In this document: positions 20,270-28,086 of the stretch, in pieces | Layout of the letters: the number at the start of each line of letters is the position of its first letter | Numbering within the stretch: the stretch's first letter is position 1 | Source of the DNA: Acidicapsa acidisoli | Lineage (GTDB): Bacteria; Acidobacteriota; Terriglobia; Terriglobales; Acidobacteriaceae | Direction: 5' to 3' | NCBI RefSeq assembly: GCF_025685625.1 | Contig: NZ_JAGSYI010000003.1 | Location: 372,001 to 436,000 of the forward strand | Length of the DNA: 64,000 bases | Translations under genes and position numbers: made by a program | The notes under the pieces: generated by a model | What the model was told of the DNA's origin: nothing | What the model saw: only the letters and a program-made list of their open reading frames with translations | The model's database searches: none

Positions 20270-20365
20270 ATGAACAATACACTGATCATCCAGGTTGTAT
20301 CTGGCGTGTTGGCTGTGATTGTGCTGATCGTTCTGATCCAGCGTCGTCGCACTCGGGTCAAGTAA
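20270..20365 (+). CDS. 31-residue single-pass membrane peptide in the tad operon
   Basis: A tiny gene with a strong GGGAG ribosome-binding site (20258-20262) seven bases before the ATG, 18 bases after tadC. The product is MNNTLIIQVVSGVLAVIVLI followed by VLIQRRRTRVK: a polar N-terminus, one hydrophobic helix of about 18 residues, and a strongly basic end that by the positive-inside rule would face the cytoplasm. It is not a Flp pilin, since there is no GQxxxEY site. It may be an accessory subunit of the TadB/TadC platform; this is inference from position only. Confidence 0.6.
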   Translation: MNNTLIIQVVSGVLAVIVLIVLIQRRRTRVK

Positions 20366-20688
20366 CAGGGTTCATAGACAAAGGACAAGCGGCGCCGGAC
20401 AGTTGAGCCGGCTCCTCTTTCCACCTGGCAGTGTCGATGGAACGGAGCCCCGCTGCTTCAAAGGGGAGACTTTTCCATCTGCAACTTGCACTGTGAGGTG
20501 TAAAGGTCCTGTTGGAACCCGGAGCATTGGCTAATCACGGAGTGGCCTCCCCCTGTTCATGAGGAATCATCGGCCATTTAATTCAATAATTCCAGGGAAA
20601 GGAATTTCAAACCGAATAGTTCAGGCCGGCAGCTGGAGATCCGTTTCAGCTCCAGTTGCCGGGTACCCGCCGAGGGCGAAAAGACGAA
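20366..20688. other. Gap between the tad operon and the DUF192 gene
   Basis: About 320 bases without a gene or a -24/-12 promoter. The one notable feature is the hairpin at 20626-20662 just before the DUF192 start. Confidence 0.45.
20626..20662 (+). terminator. Stem-loop between the tad operon and DUF192 gene
   Basis: Arms CCGGCAGCTGGAG and CTCCAGTTGCCGG pair over 13 positions with one G-T wobble around an 11-base loop. It may end the cpaA-tadC transcript or be a leader structure of the DUF192 gene 27 bases downstream. No T tract follows. Confidence 0.4.
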
Positions 20689-21108
20689 ATGCAGAAACAA
20701 AAATATTGCGTATATAACCAGACCAGAGAGTCGTTCCTCAGCTTGGGGGTCGCGGCTGCAGACACTACACTTGCGCGTCTGAAGGGTCTGATCGGAAAGC
20801 TGACGCTCGGGTTGGATGATGGCCTCTGGATCGTTCCTTCCAGGGGAATTCACACGGTCGGAGTGCTCTTTCCTCTGGACCTGGTGTATCTGGACGAGGG
20901 ACACAAGGTAATTCACGTTATAGAGTCTTTCCCAACTTTCCGTATATCTCCTCTTATTACTCAGGCAGCCAGCGTATTGGAGTTGCCTACGCATACGATT
21001 TACTCGTCGCAGACTCAGCCTGGCGATCAACTGGTGATATGTGTCGCCGAAGAGATGGAACAACGGCTGAAGATGGTCCCTCCGAACCTCTCCAGTCAGG
21101 CGAAATGA
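20689..21108 (+). CDS. DUF192 protein, first copy in the Tad region
   Basis: A 139-residue DUF192 family protein of unknown biochemical role, usually a small beta-rich fold. Family landmarks are ARLKGLIGKLTLGLDDGLWI, VPSRGIHTVGVLFPLDLVYL, and LELPTHTIYSSQTQPGDQL. ATG at 20689 (MQKQKYCVY) is preferred. A paralogue at 29834 lies on the other side of the pilus genes. No signal peptide is seen, unlike many DUF192 proteins. It is followed after 25 bases by the PilZ gene, so the two are probably co-transcribed. Confidence 0.85.
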   Translation: MQKQKYCVYNQTRESFLSLGVAAADTTLARLKGLIGKLTLGLDDGLWIVPSRGIHTVGVLFPLDLVYLDEGHKVIHVIESFPTFRISPLITQAASVLELPTHTIYSSQTQPGDQLVICVAEEMEQRLKMVPPNLSSQAK

Positions 21109-21133
21109 ATATCTCGAAGGAAGGTTGGAGGTT

Positions 21134-21607
21134 ATGAGCTCTTTGAAAGGTTTGTTCGGAAAGATGTTCTCCCGCGAGCGGCGCAAAGGCGACCGGCTTC
21201 CGGCTTCCGTGTTGTCAGCGTTCTATTGGACAGGCGCAGCTCCGGAACAACATGCCATCCGGGATATCAGTTCCACCGGGCTCTATCTGGTGACCGAGGA
21301 GAGATGGTACCCGGGCACGCTGGTGATGATGACATTGCAAAAGACAGACGGTGCACCGGGGGATTCCGAGCGCTCGATTGCTGTACAGTCGAAGGCTGTG
21401 CGATGGGGAACCGACGGGGTTGGTCTGGAGTTCGTCTTGCCAGACGGCAAGGATCGGCGCAGCGAAAACAAGCTCAGCGGGGGCGTTGACAGGAAATCGC
21501 TGGAGCGGTTCCTGGAAGGCCTTAGTGCGGAAAATGGCCGCGCTACCGTCGATCAGGTAGAAACACCGTCGCATTCCCTGGACGGGGCAAACAATGCCAA
21601 GCCGTGA
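21134..21607 (+). CDS. PilZ-domain protein (cyclic di-GMP binding)
   Basis: A 157-residue protein with a PilZ domain. The binding motifs are present: an RxxxR-type arginine pair in RERRKGDRLP near residues 18-27, and DISSTGLYL (DxSxxG) about 30 residues later. This suggests c-di-GMP binding that could tune pilus activity. The N-terminus SLKGLFGKMFSRERR is amphipathic. ATG at 21134 is used, since a TTG at 21125 would leave poor spacing. It lies within the Tad locus between DUF192 and tadE. The exact target is not visible. Confidence 0.85.
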   Translation: MSSLKGLFGKMFSRERRKGDRLPASVLSAFYWTGAAPEQHAIRDISSTGLYLVTEERWYPGTLVMMTLQKTDGAPGDSERSIAVQSKAVRWGTDGVGLEFVLPDGKDRRSENKLSGGVDRKSLERFLEGLSAENGRATVDQVETPSHSLDGANNAKP

Positions 21608-21974
21608 ATTGACAGATTGCAGCCTATGAAGAGAACTCCGACAGGCCGCTTCCCTCGCCCATTGGCAAAGACGAGGAAAGGTTCAGTTATCGGGTTCCTT
21701 AGTTGGCGAACTTACCCGGTTTCGGTGGTCGATTTAGCCTCTGGATGAAAGCCGGCGAGAGGGGCTGGAACTAATCGCGAAGGATAAGCTGGTGGGGAAA
21801 TGCGTCTCATGGGCGTCACGCGATCCAGATACGACTTTAGTAATGGCGGGAGCCGGGTTGCCAGTAATCGGCGCGAGGCCGGGATCTTAATTGGCAGATA
21901 AAGGGTAATCGTTACCTCGATTTACTCTAATGTGCTATGGACAGTCGTTTCACGAAATGCGAGGATGGGTCAAA
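21608..21974. other. Gap upstream of tadE, no sigma-54 site seen
   Basis: About 370 bases without a gene. I scanned it for GG-N10-GC boxes and for the TGTNNAC palindrome found at the other Tad promoters and saw none, so tadE-tadG may be expressed from a different promoter. Confidence 0.45.
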
Positions 21975-22568
21975 ATGGTGGGAAATATGTTCTCGGTAAA
22001 CCGCACAATAGCGTCGCGAGACGCGCGCGCTACAGCCCTGGGCAAAGGCCGGCTGGGTGTTACGCGGGTTGGCTCCGATGGTGAGCGTGGCTCATCGATT
22101 GTCGAGCTTGCGCTGGTGATGCCGATCTTTCTCATTATGGTGATGGGACTCTATAGTTTCGGACTTCTCTTCACGGAATATATTTCGCTGACAGAGGCGG
22201 TCAATGTTGGAGGCCAGCAGTTATCGCTCCAACGCTTTCAACAGGGAGACCCATGCGCCAAGATTGCGGCGAATGTTGTGGCGGCATCCCCGTTCCTGAA
22301 GGCATCCAAGATGGCATATACCTTCTCGGTCAATGGCGTGAGCACCGGTACCACATTCGGCGAGAACGTGACGCCGACCTGCCCTTCTCTGGCTACGACC
22401 CTCGCGGCTGAACCGAATCCTGGTACTTCTCAAACTTCGGTCACGCTAAAAGCTACTTACTACTGCACCGGCGTTACCGCCATCAAATTCGGAAATTTGG
22501 CCAATTTCAATCCCCTGCCGACAGCAAGTTGTACCCTCACCTCTCAGATTACGGAGGTTTTGCAATGA
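21975..22568 (+). CDS. tadE: TadE-like pseudopilin
   Basis: About 197 residues. The TadE signature GERGSSIVELALVMPIFLIM lies near residue 40; it combines a prepilin-like site (G before SS, then glutamate in VEL) with a long hydrophobic helix continuing VMGLYSFGLLF. The C-terminal ectodomain has four cysteines (DPCAK, TPTCPS, YYCTG, ASCTL) that could form disulphides outside the inner membrane. Start ATG 21975 or 21987 is possible. Its stop overlaps the start of tadG (ATGA), so translation is coupled. Confidence 0.88.
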   Translation: MVGNMFSVNRTIASRDARATALGKGRLGVTRVGSDGERGSSIVELALVMPIFLIMVMGLYSFGLLFTEYISLTEAVNVGGQQLSLQRFQQGDPCAKIAANVVAASPFLKASKMAYTFSVNGVSTGTTFGENVTPTCPSLATTLAAEPNPGTSQTSVTLKATYYCTGVTAIKFGNLANFNPLPTASCTLTSQITEVLQ

Positions 22569-24157
22569 CCCATACGAATGTATCCAAATGTGCCAGCGGA
22601 ACGCAGCGACGGCGCGTGCCGCATCGGGAACGCGGACAGATCCTCTACATGACCGCGCTGGCGATGACCACCATCTTCGGCTTTGCCGGCTTTGTGATCG
22701 ACTCTGGTCGCATGTATCTGAGCTATCAGCAGCTCCAGGCCACGACCGATGCGGCAGCGCTCGCGGGCGCACAGGGACTGCCCAACGGCACAACCGCGCA
22801 AACCATCGCGACAAAATACAGCGCCCAATCCGGGGACAACAACGCGTCAACAATTCTTAACGGAGCCACATTGGTGGGGACTCCGGCGGTGTCGTGCGTT
22901 TCTGCCCTTCCCATACCCTGCGGAGGCGGCACCGACAACGCTATTCAGGTGAAGCAGCAGGTGAAAGTGAATATGACCCTGGCTCAGTTTTTCGGAGCCA
23001 AAAGCATTACGATCCAAGCGACAGCGACCGCTTCTTCCAGAGGATCCGGTGGCAAGCCGTACAATATTGCGGTCATACTGGATCAAACGGCTTCCATGGC
23101 CTCGGGCGCGGACTCCTGCACCGACCAATACACGGGCACAAAATACACCACAAGAAACCAATGCGCGCTGGTCGGGCTGAAGGCGCTGCTGATGACTGCT
23201 CCGCCCTGCGCTGGAAGCTACACTGGCGCGTCGGGAACTGGAAACTGCCCCACCGGCGGTACCGATTCGATCGACATGATCAGCGTATTCACCTTTCCCA
23301 ACTTTCAGTACAGCTCGGCCAGCAACGCTTATACCGGCACCTGCTCGGCCGTTACTACGGCCTCCACCTATTCGTTTCCTTACCTGGGAACGGCGTATAC
23401 GTCCTATCCGGCTCCAACTCTGCCCGCGTTATCGGGGACAATTGCGGATTACCAGCTTGTTGGTTTTTCGAACGATTACCGCTTGTACGACGGGGCCACG
23501 ACGCTGAACCCGGCCTCTAACCTCGTAAAGATTCTGGGGTCCATAGGAGGAACCACCTGCAAAGGACTGCAGGCTCCGGGCGGCCTTGGAACCTTTTATG
23601 CAGGTGCAATCGCGGCAGCTCAGGGAGCGCTTCTTCAGGAGCAGACTACAACGGGTCGCTCCGGGACGCAGAACGCGATTATCATCCTCACCGACGGCGC
23701 GGCGAACGCGGTGTCAGGTAAATTAGCTTCGACTTACTTCGATACTTCCCCGGCAGTCAATCTCCCGACAGCGGCATCGGGCAACACAACCTACCCTTAC
23801 TACAACTCGAACGCCAACCTGATGAACCAGTGCCAGCAAGGGGTTAGCGCCGCGCAACAAATCGTGACCGATTGGCCAAGTACAAACAATCCAACTACGA
23901 TTTACACGATTGCTTACGGCGCTTCCACTTCAGCATCGCAATGCACGACAGACAGCGGAAATATTTCGCCGTGCGCGGCGATATCGGGCATGGCCACGTC
24001 GCCTGCGACTTTCTTCTCCGACACCGCGGCGACCGGGGCCGACACTGCCTGCGTATCCTCGGAGAACTCAACCATCACGGCCCTGTGGGCAATTTTTCAA
24101 GCAATCGAATCGGATTTCACGGTTCCGAGGTTGATTCCCAACAGCGTCTTTGGTTAG
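22565..24157 (+). CDS. tadG: TadG-like protein with von Willebrand A domain
   Basis: A 530-residue Tad accessory protein. Near residue 25 is the TadE/G-like N-terminal region ERGQILYMTALAMTTIFGFA, a single membrane anchor, followed by IDSGRMYLSYQQLQATTDAA, typical of TadG. A vWA-like domain starts near 175 with a MIDAS-type DQTAS and later IIILTDGAANAV. The ectodomain is Thr/Ser/Gly-rich with about 12 cysteines, so it is probably disulphide-bonded in the periplasm. GGAGG lies seven bases before the ATG, and a strong hairpin follows 72 bases after the stop. Confidence 0.88.
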   Translation: MTHTNVSKCASGTQRRRVPHRERGQILYMTALAMTTIFGFAGFVIDSGRMYLSYQQLQATTDAAALAGAQGLPNGTTAQTIATKYSAQSGDNNASTILNGATLVGTPAVSCVSALPIPCGGGTDNAIQVKQQVKVNMTLAQFFGAKSITIQATATASSRGSGGKPYNIAVILDQTASMASGADSCTDQYTGTKYTTRNQCALVGLKALLMTAPPCAGSYTGASGTGNCPTGGTDSIDMISVFTFPNFQYSSASNAYTGTCSAVTTASTYSFPYLGTAYTSYPAPTLPALSGTIADYQLVGFSNDYRLYDGATTLNPASNLVKILGSIGGTTCKGLQAPGGLGTFYAGAIAAAQGALLQEQTTTGRSGTQNAIIILTDGAANAVSGKLASTYFDTSPAVNLPTAASGNTTYPYYNSNANLMNQCQQGVSAAQQIVTDWPSTNNPTTIYTIAYGASTSASQCTTDSGNISPCAAISGMATSPATFFSDTAATGADTACVSSENSTITALWAIFQAIESDFTVPRLIPNSVFG

Positions 24158-24229
24158 CGCGACAGTACTGATTGAAGGAAGTTCGATAGCATTTTCCGGC
24201 AGGCACAGCTTACTCGTTCTGACCGGCAG

Positions 24230-24261
24230 AGGGCATGGGAGCAGCATCGCTCCCATGCCCT
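24230..24261 (+). terminator. Terminator after tadG
   Basis: Perfect 13-bp stem AGGGCATGGGAGC / GCTCCCATGCCCT with a six-base loop, followed by TTGTATTT. This is a good intrinsic terminator that separates tadE-tadG from the flp pilins. Confidence 0.8.
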
Positions 24262-24405
24262 TTGTATTTCGTGAATCTGTGCAATCCGGAACGGGCGTCC
24301 GGTAACCAACTTGCATTTTTGCGGCAGCACGCCGCGCCGCGTATGTGTCGGAATGGGCCTCTTTTAGCGGCTTCTGTAAACGAGATGTCGCATAATCCCG
24401 GCAGT

Positions 24406-24423
24406 TGCGTACAGATGTTTACA
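24406..24423 (+). promoter_or_regulatory. Enhancer-type palindrome upstream of flp1
   Basis: TGCGTAC-AGAT-GTTTACA fits TGTNNAC-N4-GTNNACA with one mismatch. It ends 61 bp before the -24 TGG at 24485. A second left half-site TGTAAAC lies 31 bp upstream at 24375-24381. Confidence 0.7.
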
Positions 24424-24484
24424 TTGTTAGGCCCTGATTAACCGCAAGTTACTGATTTATATGAAACCGAAGTAATCTTCGTCG

Positions 24485-24500
24485 TGGTACTCTACTTGCC
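24485..24500 (+). promoter_or_regulatory. Sigma-54 promoter of flp1-flp2
   Basis: TGGTACTCTACTTGCC: GG at 24486-24487, N10, GC at 24498-24499. The predicted start is near 24511, 32 bases before the flp1 ATG. Confidence 0.75.
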
Positions 24501-24542
24501 TCCAATAAGACGACTTGAATCTACCATGAGGGATATAAACCA

Positions 24543-24758
24543 ATGAGGCGTTATCGCACCGGGAATAACCTCTTGGGCACGGCCTTCTTGAGGGTGCACG
24601 GCCTGCTATATCGCGAAGAGGGCCAGGATCTGGTCGAGTATGCTCTTGCCGTCGCCGTGATCGCTCTCGCGGTGACGGCAGGCATGCAGTCGATTGCCTC
24701 TGGGCTCAACGATGTCTTCACGACGATTGGATCGACGATCAGTTCGGCTACAACCTGA
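24543..24758 (+). CDS. flp: Flp pilin, copy 1
   Basis: A 71-residue Flp/Fap-type prepilin. The leader MRRYRTGNNLLGTAFLRVHG runs on to LLYREEG; cleavage would fall after the glycine, giving mature QDLVEYALAVAVIALAVTAG with the conserved glutamate-tyrosine pair (VEY) at mature positions 5-6. The short C-terminus is SIASGLNDVFTTIGSTISSA. Its leader is longer than those of copies 2 and 3. It is directly behind a sigma-54 promoter and 150 bases before copy 2. Confidence 0.93.
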   Translation: MRRYRTGNNLLGTAFLRVHGLLYREEGQDLVEYALAVAVIALAVTAGMQSIASGLNDVFTTIGSTISSATT

Positions 24759-24908
24759 GCCTCGACAGCCTCGTTTATTCCTTTCGAGTGCGGTAACTCG
24801 CAGGTGTAGTTTTTAGATAACTAAAGTTGCATAGACAATAGCCCTTAAATCGCAGAAGACTTCTACAGACCAGCAATCCGCTGGAAACTCAATATCGTAG
24901 GAGAAAGA

Positions 24909-25100
24909 ATGAAAGACTTGATTCGAATGATGTCTATTGCGATCCATCGCCTGAAGAGCGAAGACGGCCAGGATCTCGTTGAGTACGCCTTGGTTGTTGC
25001 CTTGATTGCTTTCGCCGCCGTCGCCGGAATGCAGACTCTTGCCAGCGACATTAACTCCGCCTTCACCAATATCGGCGCACAGCTCACCACCCAAGTGTAA
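24909..25100 (+). CDS. flp: Flp pilin, copy 2
   Basis: A 63-residue prepilin. The leader MKDLIRMMSIAIHRLKSEDG precedes QDLVEYALVVALIAFAAVAG, with glutamate and tyrosine at +5 and +6. The C-terminal part MQTLASDINSAFTNIGAQLT is nearly identical to copy 3 at 38994, so this is a recent duplication. GGAG lies before the ATG. No own -24/-12 box was found, so it is probably transcribed with copy 1. It is followed by a long hairpin. Confidence 0.94.
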   Translation: MKDLIRMMSIAIHRLKSEDGQDLVEYALVVALIAFAAVAGMQTLASDINSAFTNIGAQLTTQV

Positions 25101-25139
25101 GCTGTTCACCACCGGTTGCAAAGCGTGAACAATAATTTG

Positions 25140-25194
25140 TTGTTCGAGGGAGACAGTGAACCTCTCCGCCAGTAACTCGTTCTCCCTCGAACAA
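25140..25194. terminator. Long hairpin between flp2 and the opposed TonB-like gene
   Basis: Perfect 14-bp stem TTGTTCGAGGGAGA / TCTCCCTCGAACAA with a 27-base loop, placed between two convergent genes. Without a T tract, it could stop or stabilise either transcript; high pilin mRNA stability is a plausible role. Confidence 0.55.
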
Positions 25195-25276
25195 CACGAC
25201 TTCAGAACGCGAGCGGACTCTTTCAGGCGACGCTTGTACAGCGAAACGCTACCGGAAGCGATCCCTCGCCTCGGGC

Positions 25277-26893
25277 TTATTGCGTCTGATCAGGAATGAT
25301 GAGCAGTACTTCCGATGCCGTAAATATGCCATTCTGCCTGGCCGGCCTGAAATGCCACTGATTCAGGACATTCAGGACCATCGGAGCCTGGACGAACTGG
25401 GGCGGAAAGACGACTTCGAGCTTCTCGAAGCGTCCATCCTTGTTGACAAAGCCGTGCACGATGAGCGCATCGGTATCCATGTCTTCCAGATCGAGGTTGG
25501 GCCGCACGATCTCATACGGCCAGGGCGCTTCCAATGGGCCGCCGCCGCCCCCGGAAGCAGCATCGAGAAGACGCGGCAACGCGTATTGCAGTATCCAGCT
25601 CTTTGCGAGGCCGACACGCAGATAGACAGTGGCGGCCATCCTGCCGCTCCACAGCTCGGCCGTCTCGGGATATTTGTCTTGGATCGAAGCTCCCACGACG
25701 ACTACGCCAAACTGGCCGTCTTTGGGAAGGCTGATATGCACGGACGAAAGCTGATTGCCTGAGCCCGTGCCCGAGCCTGCCGTTGCTCCGGGAACTGAGG
25801 GACCAGCCGGGCCGGGCTGGGTTGAAGCCTCGTTGTTGCCTTGGGACGCGGATGACGTTCGTCCGGAAGTCAGGCCGCCTTTGCCCTGATCGGAGGGATT
25901 TTGCCCTTGTCCGGAAGCGGCTTTTCCGTCCTTGCCGGCCTGATCGCCATTTTGAGCGTGGGCAGCGCCACCGCCTGAGGCCGTCGCATTATCGATTTGT
26001 TTTCCGGCGTGCTCTCCAGCTCCTTTACCGGCGCCCGCATCGCTCGTCTTGCTTGCTGCGTCTCCGGTTCCCGCTGGCCTGGGGTCTTTGAGCTGGCCGG
26101 GAATCAGGGTGCCGGGCGCGGCTTTCTGGGAAGTCTCATTGACCATTGGAATGGCTACGCTTCCCTGGGCTACGCGAATGTCGGACAGAGAGATCACGCG
26201 CGCGGGAGTCGGAACTGGCGGATCGGGCTGCTTGGAGGTTGTCTGAGGAACTTTCTTCGCTTCTTCGGGCCCATGAACGACGATCGGTGAGGTGGTGCTT
26301 GGCGGCGCTGCCGGGCTTTGAGTCACGAAGGCAGACGAGGAGATGCGAAGATCCGCGAGATTCTCTTCCTTGATGGGTATATCGAGCGAGGGATGCACGA
26401 CGACGATTGCGGCCTGAGTCGGAATGGGTGGAACGATACGCTTCTTCAGCTCGACTTTATCGGGAGTCCAGAGCACGACGAGCGGCACTGTGACCTTGGG
26501 AGGCATAACGAGTTCGCGGGGGAGATCGGGCTGTACGAGGGTCTGAGGCGCGGGCATCAGTTGCGCGGTTTGTCTTAACGGCGCTGGCGACCCTGCCGGT
26601 GCTCCGCCAGTTGCCAGCATGTGCGCGGCTGACGGACTGGCGGAAGGACCGGGATAAGGAATGCCACCGCCCGATGCGCGCTGCGCCAGCGACTGAGGGC
26701 TACGAAAGTCCACAACTTTTAAGGAAAACCGGCTGGGAGGAAAGCTTTCGATGATGCGGTGATTTTCGATTGCCCGGATCGTCAGCAGACTGCAGAGTCC
26801 AGCGTGCACGATGGCGGAAATCAGAAAGGTTGAAGGAAACCAGCTCGATTGTGGCGGCTCCGAAAAGAGCGTGATCATGCTGGATGAACCCAT
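25277..26893 (-). CDS. TonB-like envelope-spanning protein in the Tad locus
   Basis: A 538-residue protein. There is one membrane segment near residues 18-40 (WFPSTFLISAIVHAGLCSLL). A long Pro/Ala/Gly/Ser-rich linker of about 330 residues with basic and acidic patches follows. The folded C-terminal domain of about 130 residues ends GRFEKLEVVFPPQFVQAPMV, LNVLNQWHFRPARQNG, which resembles the TonB C-terminal fold (…W.FRPA..NG). It would cross the periplasm. It is opposed to the pilus genes on both sides. No ExbB/ExbD is nearby. A role in the pilus or in outer-membrane energy transfer is open. Confidence 0.75.
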   Translation of the reverse strand: MGSSSMITLFSEPPQSSWFPSTFLISAIVHAGLCSLLTIRAIENHRIIESFPPSRFSLKVVDFRSPQSLAQRASGGGIPYPGPSASPSAAHMLATGGAPAGSPAPLRQTAQLMPAPQTLVQPDLPRELVMPPKVTVPLVVLWTPDKVELKKRIVPPIPTQAAIVVVHPSLDIPIKEENLADLRISSSAFVTQSPAAPPSTTSPIVVHGPEEAKKVPQTTSKQPDPPVPTPARVISLSDIRVAQGSVAIPMVNETSQKAAPGTLIPGQLKDPRPAGTGDAASKTSDAGAGKGAGEHAGKQIDNATASGGGAAHAQNGDQAGKDGKAASGQGQNPSDQGKGGLTSGRTSSASQGNNEASTQPGPAGPSVPGATAGSGTGSGNQLSSVHISLPKDGQFGVVVVGASIQDKYPETAELWSGRMAATVYLRVGLAKSWILQYALPRLLDAASGGGGGPLEAPWPYEIVRPNLDLEDMDTDALIVHGFVNKDGRFEKLEVVFPPQFVQAPMVLNVLNQWHFRPARQNGIFTASEVLLIIPDQTQ

Positions 26894-27054
26894 GCCGGAA
26901 TAGACTCCCTCTCAGATAACTCAAGGATGCTCGAAGCATCCGCAGTATGTGTTGCCGACTTTCTGTTAAGTCTCGAACAGAGAACTGGCTGCATTTTTCA
27001 GGCCAACTTTATCCCCTCTAAGTCTTTGAGAAATTGTGCGGTTCCCTTAGGGCG

Positions 27055-27072
27055 TGTCTACGCGGCTACACA
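27055..27072 (+). promoter_or_regulatory. Distal enhancer-type palindrome upstream of cpaB
   Basis: TGTCTAC-GCGG-CTACACA fits TGTNNAC-N4-GTNNACA with one mismatch. It lies 30 bp (about three helical turns) upstream of the proximal site at 27085-27102. Confidence 0.6.
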
Positions 27073-27084
27073 AGGAGGGCGATT

Positions 27085-27102
27085 GGTATACATGCGTTCA
27101 CA
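27085..27102 (+). promoter_or_regulatory. Proximal enhancer-type palindrome upstream of cpaB
   Basis: GGTATAC-ATGC-GTTCACA fits the consensus with one mismatch. It ends 61 bp before the -24 TGG at 27164, the same distance as at cpaA and flp1. Confidence 0.7.
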
Positions 27103-27163
27103 CTTGAGCTTCGGTTTTCGATCTAAATCCATGATTCAGCGTGAAAAGAGCATGAATGAACTT

Positions 27164-27179
27164 TGGCAAGGCAATTGCC
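27164..27179 (+). promoter_or_regulatory. Sigma-54 promoter of cpaB-cpaC
   Basis: TGGCAAGGCAATTGCC: GG at 27165-27166, N10, GC at 27177-27178, close to the TGGCACG-N4-TTGC consensus. The predicted start is near 27190, 45 bases before the cpaB start. Confidence 0.8.
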
Positions 27180-27234
27180 ATACATAGACGGAAAGTGGAG
27201 CGGGCATCAACGCCTGTTCCCATAGGCCCAACGA

Positions 27235-28086
27235 ATGAATCGAAGACTGCTCACTATCCTACTTAGCGCATTCCTCATTGCCGCTGTATGCGCTTTTCTG
27301 GTTTGGCGCGTGGTTGCGGCCCGTCTGCAGGCGGTTTCGCATCAGTCCAGCACAACGCGCGTTGTCGCAGCGGCGGCGGACCTGAAACTGGGAACGCTGA
27401 TCACACCGGCCAATCTGACAACCATCGAGATTGGCGGTCCGTTGCCCAAGGGGGCGATTCTCAAGCCTGAGCTGGCTGCAGGCCGCGGGGTCGTCTCCGA
27501 CATTTACCAGGGCGAACCGATTTTGGAATCCAGACTCGCCCCGGTAGGTTCCGGCGCAGGATTAGCCGCCACAATTCCAAATGGCATGAGGGCATGCGCG
27601 GTCAAAGTTGACGAGGTTGTGGGCGTCTCCGGATTCGCCACTCCTGGCATGCGGGTGGACGTTTTGATTTCGGGAACGCCTCCGGGAGAACAGGTGGCTT
27701 CGGCCGCGACCGGCCCCAAGGTCAAGACGCTGCTGCAGAATATACAGGTATTGTCGGCCGGTACGGATATTGAGAAGGATGCTCAAGGCAAGCCGCAGCA
27801 GGTCCAGGTCGTCAATCTGCTGGTGACGCCGGATGACGCAGAGATTCTGAGCCTGGCCACGAGCCAGGAAAAGATCCAGCTCGTGCTGCGCAATCCGCTG
27901 GATACGAAAATCTCTCAGACTCCGGGAACTGTCGTAAGAAATCTCTTTGCCGACAAGAATCCCCCACCGGTCAAGGCGAGGACGGTTTCCGCTCCAAAAC
28001 CTGCAGCGCCTGTCTACACGATTGAAATCCTCAATGGAGCAACGAGGACTGATCAAAAATTTGCTACTCCCGGGGGAAAACAGTGA
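27235..28086 (+). CDS. cpaB: Tad pilus assembly protein CpaB/RcpC (SAF domain)
   Basis: A 283-residue periplasmic assembly protein. It has an N-terminal anchor (LLTILLSAFLIAAVCAFLVW) and a SAF-type region starting TRVVAAAADLKLGTLITPAN, with GRGVVSDIYQGEPILESRLA. The RcpC core follows: MRACAVKVDEVVGVSGFATP, GMRVDVLIS, and TLLQNIQVLSAG. It probably links the secretin to the inner-membrane machine. Its stop overlaps the GTG of cpaC (GTGA), so the two are coupled and share the sigma-54 promoter upstream. Confidence 0.93.
   Translation: MNRRLLTILLSAFLIAAVCAFLVWRVVAARLQAVSHQSSTTRVVAAAADLKLGTLITPANLTTIEIGGPLPKGAILKPELAAGRGVVSDIYQGEPILESRLAPVGSGAGLAATIPNGMRACAVKVDEVVGVSGFATPGMRVDVLISGTPPGEQVASAATGPKVKTLLQNIQVLSAGTDIEKDAQGKPQQVQVVNLLVTPDDAEILSLATSQEKIQLVLRNPLDTKISQTPGTVVRNLFADKNPPPVKARTVSAPKPAAPVYTIEILNGATRTDQKFATPGGKQ

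Larger units (their letters stand above)
24158..24542. other. Regulatory gap before the flp1 pilin gene
   Basis: It holds the tadG terminator hairpin, two enhancer-like sites and a sigma-54 promoter, annotated separately. No further gene was seen. Confidence 0.6.
26894..27234. other. Divergent regulatory gap between the TonB-like gene and cpaB
   Basis: It contains two full enhancer-type palindromes and a sigma-54 promoter directed towards cpaB, annotated separately. No clear promoter for the TonB-like gene was found. Confidence 0.6.

Noticed and set aside
26940-26980. A minus-strand sigma-54 box for the TonB-like gene
   Set aside because: The nearest candidate has eleven bases between GG and GC, and no enhancer palindrome is placed for that direction.
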